Source: Avena insularis
Lineage: Eukaryota > Streptophyta > Magnoliopsida > Poales > Poaceae
Reading direction: 5' to 3'
DNA: 64,000 nt
NCBI GenBank assembly: GCA_023614405.1
Contig: CM042697.1
Coordinates: 156,960,149-157,024,148, forward strand
Part shown: positions 56,063 to 64,000 of the stretch, in pieces
Position numbering within the stretch: position 1 is the first letter of the stretch
How the letters are laid out: each line of letters starts with the position of its first letter
Notes under the pieces: generated by a model
Told to the model about the DNA's origin: nothing
Seen by the model: only the letters and a program-made list of their open reading frames with translations
The model's database searches: none
Translations under genes and position numbers: made by a program

Positions 56063-57996
56063 TGTAGGGGTTCGCAGCATGGAAAACAAAATTTTCTACC
56101 GCATACAAACAAACAAGCCAAGATCTATCTACTAGATTGTAGCAACAAGTCGATAGAATAACTCACCCTCGAAGATTCCAAAGTGTTTAACGAGAGCGGA
56201 TTCTCGTGGGTGATGTAGTCGTACTCTTCCCGATCTCAAGATCGTGTAGACGATCCTTCCGCCATGCTCCGTTCAGCGCGCTTCCATAATCGGTCACGCT
56301 GCGTTAGATTTCAAAAAGACCTTCCTCTCCCTTGTTCTAGCAGGCAGCGGAGGTTGTAGCACTCTCCTCGCGATTCCGTTAGCACGACGGTGTGGTGCCG
56401 GAAGTAGAGTGGAGATCTCGCAGGGCTTCGCCTTAAGACGGAGCGAGTATGGTGGACTATGAGAGAGGCCTTGGTGATCTAGGGTTTAGACGCACCAAGG
56501 AGAGAGGGCTAGGCCGGCGGATAGGGCTTGGGGAAGCCCAAGTCGGCGGCTAGGGTTTGCCCTAGTAGGCGGCGGCAGCAGGAGGTGGTGGCGCCGGCGG
56601 CTTAGGGTAGGGTTTGGAGAGGGCAAGGTGTAGTCTTGGAGGGGCAGCCCTGCCCCTCCTTATATAGGTGGGAGGGCGCGGCCAAGGTGAGGGGAGTCCC
56701 TCCCCAACTCGGATTCCAAGGCCGGCGGGTGGAGGGAGAGGAACTCCTCCCCAAGTAGGTTTCCTACTCTCCCTCCACCAAGCAAAATAGCCGTTTGACT
56801 TTTCAAATTGTCGTTTGACTTTTCAAACTAGGATTTGATTTATCCCTTTATTTTTCTCAGCGATGACACCAAGTACATGATGCAACCATTCCAACTTGTT
56901 ATGACACATTCATTTACCCTTCCCCTTCGGAGTGTCGGACATTCCGGAACCTTCTAGAACATTCCCGATGAAAACACCGGAACCATTCTCCAACCCCAAA
57001 ACAGGACTTTCCTTATATGAATCTTATTCTCTAGACCATTCCGGATCTCCTCGTGATATCCCGAATCCCATCCGAGACTCCGAACAACATTCGGTCTCTT
57101 ACTCATCATTCCATAACTACTCAACAACGTGGAATCCTTAAGTGTGTCTCCCTACGGTTCGTGAATTATGCGGACATGATCGAGACACTTCTCCGAACAA
57201 TAACCAATAGAGGAATCTGGAAATACATATGGCTCCCACATATTTCTACGATTACTTTGCGATCGAATGAACCTCTTACATACGATACCAATTTCCCTTT
57301 GTCTCATGATAGTTTACTTATCCGAGGTTTTGATCGTCGGTACCTCTGCATACCTAGTTCAACCTCGTTACTGATAAGTACTCTTTTCTCGTTCCCGTGA
57401 TATGTGATCCCTTGTGAGCCAGTCACATGCTTGCAAGCCAATTGGATGACATTCCACCGAGAGGGCCCAGAGTATATCTATCCGTCATATGGATGGACAA
57501 ATCCCACTCTTGATCCATGTGTCTCAACCAATACTTTTCAAACACTCAATGCCACCTTTATAGCCACCCAGTTACGGTGTGGTGTTTGATGTCATCAAAG
57601 CATCCTTTCGGTGATGGTGATATGCATGATCTCATGGTCGAAGGAATTAGGTTACTATGTATCAGAAAGGATATAGCAATTGAACTATTAAAATGACTTG
57701 ATCTTTATTCTACGCTTATCTATAGGAGTACGTCCATCATATCATTCTCCTAACGATATGATCTTGTTGTTAATAACATCTCAATGTTCATGATAGGGAA
57801 ACCACAATTATTTATTAACCAACAAGATAGTATTATGAAGAGGCTTCACTAGGGACTTCAATTTAAGTTTATAAATCACACAAGTATTAATGTTTCCTTG
57901 TTAATACTATTCTAGCATGAATGTAAACATTTATCATAAACACAAAGATATAATAATAACTACATTTATTATTGCCTCTAGGGCATATCTCCAATA
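56063..57996 (-). repeat. 3' LTR of the minus-strand Copia element
   Basis: 1934 bp. The TATA box (complement of TATATA at 56661-56666) lies in a GC-rich promoter with a purine/pyrimidine-biased leader. Frames inside it (for example 57053-57400) are LTR sequence, not genes. A patch at about 56252-56325 differs strongly from the matching part of the other LTR while both flanks match closely. Confidence 0.92.
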
Positions 57997-58008
57997 GTCT
58001 CCCACTTG
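57997..58008 (-). other. Polypurine tract of the minus-strand Copia element
   Basis: The complement reads CAAGTGGGAGAC, directly before the 3' LTR, as in the other Copia element of the window. Confidence 0.85.
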
Positions 58009-58030
58009 CACTAGAGTCAACTAATCTAGA

Positions 58031-61000
58031 TTACATGGTAATATACTGAACACCCATGGCAGTTTGGTGTTGGTCATGTTTTGCCCTCGGGAGAGGTTTA
58101 GTCAACGGATCCGCCACATTCAGATCTGTGTGTACTTTGCAAATCTTTATGTCACCATCTTGGACATGTTCTCGAATAGCCTGAAAACGTAGCTTCATGT
58201 GCTTCAGCTTCTTGTGTGACCTTGGTTTTTGCGCATTGGCTATGGCGCCCATGTTATCACAGTAGATAGACATTGGGTCCAGCGCACTTGGAACCACACC
58301 GAGCTTTGTAATGAACTCTTTCATCCATATCGCTTCTTGTGAAGCCTCCGAAGCAGCCATGTATTCCGATTCAGTTGAAGATCTCGCCACAACACTTTGC
58401 TTTGCACTCCTCCAGCTAACTGCTGCACCATTCAAAGTAAATACGTATCCAGGTTGTGATTTAGAATCATCCGGATCGGTGTTCCAACTAGCATCGGTGT
58501 AACCATTAACAACGAGATGTTCATCACCTCCATAAGAAAGAACCATATCCATAGTTCTTCTCAAGTACTTAAGGATGTTTTTGATCATTGTCCAATGATC
58601 CACTCCTGGATCACTTTGATACCTGCTAGTCAAACTAACAGCATATGCAATGTCGGGTCTAGTACATAGCATGGCATACATTAGAGATCCTATGGCTGAG
58701 GCATAGGGAGTTTTACTCATCCTTTCTCTATCTTCTGCCGTTGTTGGACTTTGAGTTTTACTCAACGTCAGACAGTAACATGGGCAAGAACCCTTTCTTG
58801 CTATCTTCCATTCCAAACCTCTTTAGAACTTTGTCCAAATATGTACTTTGTGACAATGATATTAGACGTCTCGATCTATCTCTATAAATCTTTATGCCCA
58901 ATATGTAAGCTGCTTCGCCAAGATCTTTCATTGTAAAACTATTATTCAAATATTCCTTGACACTATTAAGAAGGTCTACATCATTCCCAATCAACAATAT
59001 GTCATCTACATATAGTATTAAGAATGCTACAGAGCTCCCACTCACTTTCTTGTAAATACAAGCTGCTCCATAAGTTTGTATAAAACCAAAACTTTTGATA
59101 ACCTTATCAAAACGTTGATTCCAACTTCGGGATGCTTGCTTCAATCCATAAATGGATCGTTGAAGTTTGCATACCTTGTTAGCATCCTTAGGATCGACAA
59201 AACCTTTGGGTTGCATCATATACAACTCTTCATCAATGTCTCCATTGAGGAACACCGTTTTGACATCCATCTGCCATATCTCATAATCATAATATGCAGC
59301 GATTGCTAACATAATCCTCATAGACTTTAGCTTTGCTACAGGTGAGAAGGTCTCATCGTATTCAACTCCTTGAATTTGTCGAAACCCTTTTGCGACAAGT
59401 CGAGCTTTATAGACAGTAACATTACCATCAGCTTCTGTTTTCTTCTTGAAAATCCATTTGTTCTCGACAGCCTTCCGGCCATCCGGTAAGTCCACCAAAG
59501 TCCATACTTGGTTTTCGTACATGGATCCAATCTCGGATTTCATGGCTTCTTTCCATTTATTGGAATCTGGGCTCATCATTGCTTCTTCATATGTCGTAGG
59601 GTCATCGGTGTTGTCCACCAACATGACACTCATAACGGGATCATACCAATCAGGAGTGGTACGAGTTCTCGTTGACCTGCGAGGTTCTGTAGCAACTTCA
59701 ACCGAAGTTTCATGATCATCATCATTAGCTCCCTCTCTTATTGGTGCAGGCACCACAGGAACTTCTTCAGGTGCTGCGCTACTCGCAAGTTCGAGAGAAG
59801 GTTCAATAACCTCGTCGAGTACTACTTTCCTTCCAGTCACTTCTTTCGAGAGAAATTCTTTCTCTAGAAAGGATCCATTCTTGGCAACGAAGATTTTTCC
59901 TTCGTATCTATGATAGAAGGTATACCCAATAGTTTCCTTTGGGTATCCTATGAAGACGCATTTTTCCGCTTTGGGTTCAAGCTTGTCCGGCTGTAACTTC
60001 TTTACATAGGCTTCGCAACCCCAAACTTTAAGGAACGACAATTTAGGTTTCTTCCCAAACCATAATTCATACGGTGTCGTTTCAACGGATTTAGATGGTG
60101 CCCTATTTAAAGTGAATGCGGCTGTTTCTAATGCATAACCCCAAGATGATAGCGGTAAATCTGTAAGTGACATCATAGAACGAACCATATCTAAGAGAGT
60201 TCGATTATGACGTTCGGACACACCATTACGCTGTGGTGTTCCCGGCGGTGTCAATTGTGAAAGTATTCCGCATTTCTTCAAATGCTCGCCAAACTCGTAA
60301 CTTAGATATTCACCTCCACGATCAGAATGCAGAAATTTAATCTTCTTGTTATGTTGATTCTCAACCTCACTTTGAAATTCCTTAAACTTCTCGAAAGTTT
60401 CGGACTTATGTTTCATGAAATAGATATACCCATATCAACTCAAGTCATCCGTGAAGGTAAGAACATAACGATAACCACCGCGCGATGCTACACACATTGG
60501 ACCACACACATCGGTATGTATGATTTCCAATAAATCCGTAGCTCGCTCCATCATACCAGAAAATGGAGTCTTAGTCATTTTACCCATCAGACATGCTTCG
60601 CATCTTTCAAGTGATTCGAAATCAAGTGATTCAAGAAGTCCATCGGAATGGAGTTTCTTCATACGCTTCACTCCAATGTGACCAAGACGACAGTGCCACA
60701 TATAGGTCGACTTATCGCTCGATTTCAAACGTTTATCTTCAATGTTATTAATATGTGTATTTCCACTATCGAGATTCAATAAGAATAGACCATCTATCAA
60801 AGGTGCATGTGCATAAAACATATTACTCATATAAATCGAACAACCATTATTCTCGGACTTAAACAAGTAACCGTCTCGCAATAAACAAGATCCCGATATA
60901 ATGTTCATGCTTAACGCAGGCACCAAATAACAATTATTTAAGTATAAAACTAATCCCGATGGTAGATGAAGAGGTAGCGTGCCGACCGCGATCACATTAA

Positions 61001-61262
61001 CCTTTGATCCATTTCCTACGCGCATCGTCACCTCGTTCTTCGCTAGCTTCCGTTTATTCTGCATCACCTGTTTCGAGTTACAAATATGAGCAACCGAACC
61101 AGTATCAAATACCCAGGCACTACTACGAGTACTAGTGAGATACACATCAATAACATTTATATCGGATATACCTTTCTTCTTGATGTTGCCGTTCTTCAAA
61201 TCCGCCAAGTACTTTGGGCAATTCCACTTCCAGTGACCTTCTCGCTTGTAGTAAAAGCACTA
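58031..61262 (-). pseudogene. Copia pol (protease, integrase, reverse transcriptase, RNase H), three lesions
   Basis: From high to low coordinates: zinc-knuckle remnant CFYYKREGHWKWNC (about 61258), whose second Cys is Tyr; aspartic protease WVFDTGSVAHIC (about 61115); GAG-pre-integrase MWHCRLGHIGVKRM and CEACLMGK; integrase IIHTDVCGP, HSDRGGEYLS and QRNGVSERHNRTLLDM; RT with AMKSEIGSMYENQVW, FLNGDIDEELYM and LILYVDDILLIGND; RNase H with SSTESEYMAASEAS and TDLNVADPLTKPL. Lesions: TAG at 61262-61260 before the knuckle, TGA at 60437-60435 in integrase (after FTDDLS), and a frameshift in 58816-58760 between RT and RNase H. All known catalytic motifs are readable. It would copy and integrate the element in the cytoplasm and nucleus if intact. 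Confidence 0.9.
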
Positions 61263-62006
61263 TGTATCAGGCTTAGGTCCAGCCTTGGTCTTCTTCGTCG
61301 GCGCGGTAACTTTCTTACCACCCTTCTTGAAGTGTCCCTTTTGCTTAGACTTGCCTTTCTTGAATTTGGTGGTATTATTGACCATCAACACTTGGTGCTC
61401 TTTCTTGATCTCCATTTCTGTAGATTTTAACATGGAGAAGAGTTATGGCAACTGCTTGTTCATGCTTTGCATATTGTATTTCATCACAAAGTTCTTGTAA
61501 CTTGGTGGTAGTGATTGGAGGACACGGTAAATCCCCAAAGCATTAGGAATCACTATACCCAAGCTTTGGAGTTTGTTTGCGTGTCCAGACATCTTAAGCA
61601 CATGCTCACTGACGGAGCTCCCCTCTTCCATCTTGCAGTTAAAGAACTTTTCAGAAGCCTCATAGCTCTCAACTGCCGCGTGAGTCTCAAAAATCAATTT
61701 GAGTTCACGGACAATATCATGTGGGTCTGAATTCTCAAACCTTTTCTGAAGCTCCGATTCCAAACCATACAAGATAGCACACTGAACTGTGGAGTACTGA
61801 TTCTTCCGAGCGAGGTAAACGTTCTTTACTTCATCGGTAGCATTAGCTGCAGGCGGGTCACCCAGCGGTGCATCCAGCACATAGGTCAAATTACCAGCAT
61901 TGAGGACAATCCTCAAATTGCGGAACCAATCCGCGAAGTTGCTTCCATTGTTTTTCAACTTTTCTTTCTCTAGGAACGCATTAAAATTGATGGTAGGGGC
62001 CGCCAT
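61263..62006 (-). pseudogene. Copia gag, one premature stop
   Basis: Start MAAPTINFNAFLEKEKL at 62006. The ATG 21 bases upstream is in frame, but the MAAPT start matches the family better. The UBN2/Retrotran_gag region includes LNAGNLTYVLDAPLGDPP, YLARKNQYSTVQCAILYGLE and KMSGHANKLQSLGI. TAA at 61445-61443 interrupts after MNKQLP; the frame continues as LFSMLKSTEMEIKKEH and a Lys-rich stretch toward the zinc knuckle. A single base change can explain the stop. Gag would form the particle shell. Confidence 0.87.
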
Positions 62007-63181
62007 TGATCTACAACATATTTGCAATAGTTTAGACTAAGTTTATGACAAATTGAGTTCTAATTAATAGTTAAATTAATCTAGGTGAACTCCCACTCAA
62101 AACAATATCCCTCACATTGTTTTAGTGATCACACGAACCAAATCCACCACATCAAAACCGATCATCACGAGAGTTGATGTAGCTTTAATGGCGAACAATC
62201 GACATGTTCATCATATCTACTATATGATTCATTCTTTACCTTTCGGTGATCCGTGTTCCGAGACCATGTCTGTAAATGCTAGGCTCGTCAAGATCAAACC
62301 TTAGCTTCCGCATGAGCAAATCTGGCTTGCTCACGTTGTATACACTTGCAGAATCTAACACACCCGATCATCACGTGGTGCTTCGAAACAACAAGCTTTA
62401 GCAACTGTGCTTGCTAAGGATGAACACTTTAGAACTTGAAATTTATGTGCATGAGGGATCATCTTATAATGCTACCGTCATTAACTAAGCAATACAAGAT
62501 GGATAAAGTATTAACATCAGATGCAATTCATAATATGTGATATGATATGGCCTTTCTTCTTTGTGCTTCCGATCTCCATCTTCAAGCACGAACATGATCT
62601 CCATCATCACCGGCATTGCATCAAGGTCAATGACGCTGCTCCAAGGTTGTCGTCCACCGGCTTCAACTATTACAACTACTTTGAATAGACACGCGGGTCT
62701 TAACAGAAATTAAAGACAACCATATGGCTCCTGCCGGTTGCCAACTTACAATAAGGAACATTGCATACATCAAATATAATCACAATCATGGCCATATCAC
62801 ATCACAGCACACCCCTGCAAAACAAAGTTAGATGCCTCTAATTTCTTTGCATGTTTTACGTGGTTTGGGGCTTTCAATAAGTGTCGATCTAACTTACGAA
62901 CAAGAACCACAACGTTGATGTTTGAACTATCAAGTGCCCGTTGTAAATTGGATCTATACTATAATGGGAGAGAGACACCAAGAAGCCATTTATGCAATAC
63001 AAGTTGCATGTTGAGCGTGGAGCAAGTCTCATGAACGATGTCATGTAAGGTTAGCCCGGGCCGCTTCATCCCATCATACCGCAAGATGCAAAGTACACAA
63101 GAATCAATTGATAATAAAAACACCACCGCCCACAATGACCATTGTGTTCTACTCGTGCAACAGATCTACATATAGACACGG
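62007..63181 (-). other. Untranslated leader of the minus-strand Copia element
   Basis: About 1.2 kb between the primer site and gag. It contains no gene. It is homologous along much of its length to the leader of the Copia at 9090-17315 (compare the complement of 63055-63075, GGGATGAAGCGGCCC, with 10871). It probably holds packaging and dimerisation signals, inferred from position. Confidence 0.7.
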
Positions 63182-63193
63182 CTCTAATACCAC
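63182..63193 (-). other. Primer-binding site of the minus-strand Copia element
   Basis: The complement reads TGGTATTAGAGC, one base different from the tRNA-Met complement TGGTATCAGAGC, next to the LTR. Confidence 0.85.
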
Positions 63194-64000
63194 TGTAGGG
63201 GTTCGTAGCATGGAAAACAAAATTTTCTACCGCATACAAACAAACAAGCCAAGATCTATCTACTAGATTGTAGCAACGAGTCGATAGAATAACTCACCCT
63301 CGAAGATTCCAAAGTGTTTAACGAGAGCGGATTCTCGTGGGTGATGTAGTCGTACTCTTCCCGATCTCAAGATCGTGTAGGCGATCCTTCTGGCGCTGCA
63401 TTCCGGCAGCGCTTCCGCAGTCGGTCACACGTTCCGTACTCGACGAAGACCTTCCTCTCCCTTGTTCCAGCAGGCAGCGGAGGTTGTAGCACTCTCCTCG
63501 CGATTCCGGCAGCATGACGGCGTGGTGCCGGAAGTAGAGGGGAGATCTCGCAGGGCTTTGCCTTTAGCCGGAGCGAGTATGGTGGACTATGAGAGAGGCC
63601 TCGGTGATCTAGGGTTTAGAAACACCAAGTAGAGAGGGCTAGGCCGGCGGCTAGGGCTTGGGGAAGCCCAAGTCGGTGGCAAGGGTTTGCCCTAGGCGGC
63701 GGCAGCAGGTGGTGGTGGCGCCGGCGGCTTAGGGCTAGGGTTTGGAGAGGGCAAGGTGTAGTCTTGGAGGGGCAGCCCTGCCCCTCCTTATATAGGTGGG
63801 AGGGCGCTGCCAAGGGGAGGGGAGTCCCTCCCCAACTCGGCTTCCAAGGCCGGCGGGTGGAGGGAGAGGAACTCCTCCCCAAGTAGGTTTCCTACTCTCC
63901 CTCCACCAAGCAAAATAGCCGTTTGACTTTTCAAATTGGCGTTTGACTTTTCAAACTAGGATTTGATTTATCCCTTTATTTTGCTCAGCGATGACACCTA
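63194..64000 (-). repeat. 5' LTR of the minus-strand Copia element, partial
   Basis: 807 bp visible, matching 56063 onward with few differences apart from a divergent patch near 63382-63445. TATATA lies at about 63789-63794. It runs off the window. Confidence 0.92.

Larger units (their letters stand above)
56063..64000 (-). mobile_element. Copia LTR retrotransposon (Angela/BARE type), minus strand, 5' LTR cut by window edge
   Basis: Read on the minus strand: partial 5' LTR (64000-63194), primer site (63193-63182), leader, gag (62006), pol (to 58031), polypurine tract (58008-57997), 3' LTR (57996-56063). The LTR ends TGTAGGGGTTCG (as complement ...CCCCTACA). Its start reads TATTGGAGATATGCCC where the canonical start is TG, so one base has changed. 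The coding region is nearly complete, with three in-frame stops and at least one frameshift. The flank at 56058-56062 is GTAGC; the other side lies outside the window. It is related to the Copia at 9090-17315. Confidence 0.92.

Noticed and set aside
57053..57400. 115-codon frame
   Set aside because: It lies inside the LTR of the minus-strand Copia and matches LTR sequence of the related element.

Overview
This is plant nuclear DNA, almost certainly from a grass of the wheat/barley/rye/oat group (Pooideae, most likely Triticeae). The evidence is the repeat content: Angela/BARE-type Copia LTRs, large CACTA (En/Spm) DNA transposons with Ulp1-like second genes, an Athila-type Gypsy element primed by tRNA-Asp, and a Tekay-type chromovirus with 4-kb LTRs. 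I recognise no ordinary host gene, tRNA, rRNA or CRISPR. The window is intergenic DNA built from nested mobile elements, and nearly every coding region in it is broken.

Layout. (1) 1-19042: CACTA element A, left end outside the window. It holds a TNP2-type transposase pseudogene (1-2994), an accessory ORF split by a hAT-like MITE (3258-4345, MITE 3536-4069), a hairpin repeat block (4974-5140), a spliced leader, and a second gene (6554-18572) that encodes a Transposase_24-like protein continuing into a Ulp1-type cysteine-protease domain. A Copia element (9090-17315) sits inside an exon of that second gene; removing it restores the reading frame. (2) 19043-20816: spacer. (3) 20817-33387: CACTA element B with the same gene plan (transposase, accessory module, hairpin block, spliced leader, second gene), but with its accessory ORF inverted, one extra intact accessory ORF, and two tandem-repeat arrays. 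(4) 33388-34846: spacer with a small inverted-repeat element. (5) 34847-55753: a defective Athila-like Gypsy element that has gag and protease but no reverse transcriptase or integrase. Its gag-pro ORF is split by a complete Tekay-type chromovirus (38255-52096) that carries an extra ORF ahead of gag-pol. (6) 56063-64000: an Angela/BARE-type Copia element on the minus strand, running off the right edge. It is related to the Copia element in CACTA A.

How the parts relate. The two CACTA elements are independent copies of one architecture, so each can be used to read the other: splice sites, start codons, hairpin blocks and a shared 16-bp palindrome lie at matching places. The transposase would cut the terminal repeats. 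In the classical system the second gene's product binds the subterminal repeats; here it also carries a protease-like domain. The retroelements show at least two nesting events, each with a near-perfect 5-bp target duplication. The most unusual material is the set of accessory ORFs (CACTA accessory ORFs at 3258-4345, 25839-26249 and 26439-27094; chromovirus ORF at 42490-43273), the mid-element hairpin/promoter blocks of the CACTAs, and a Copia element whose LTRs look young while its interior looks old.
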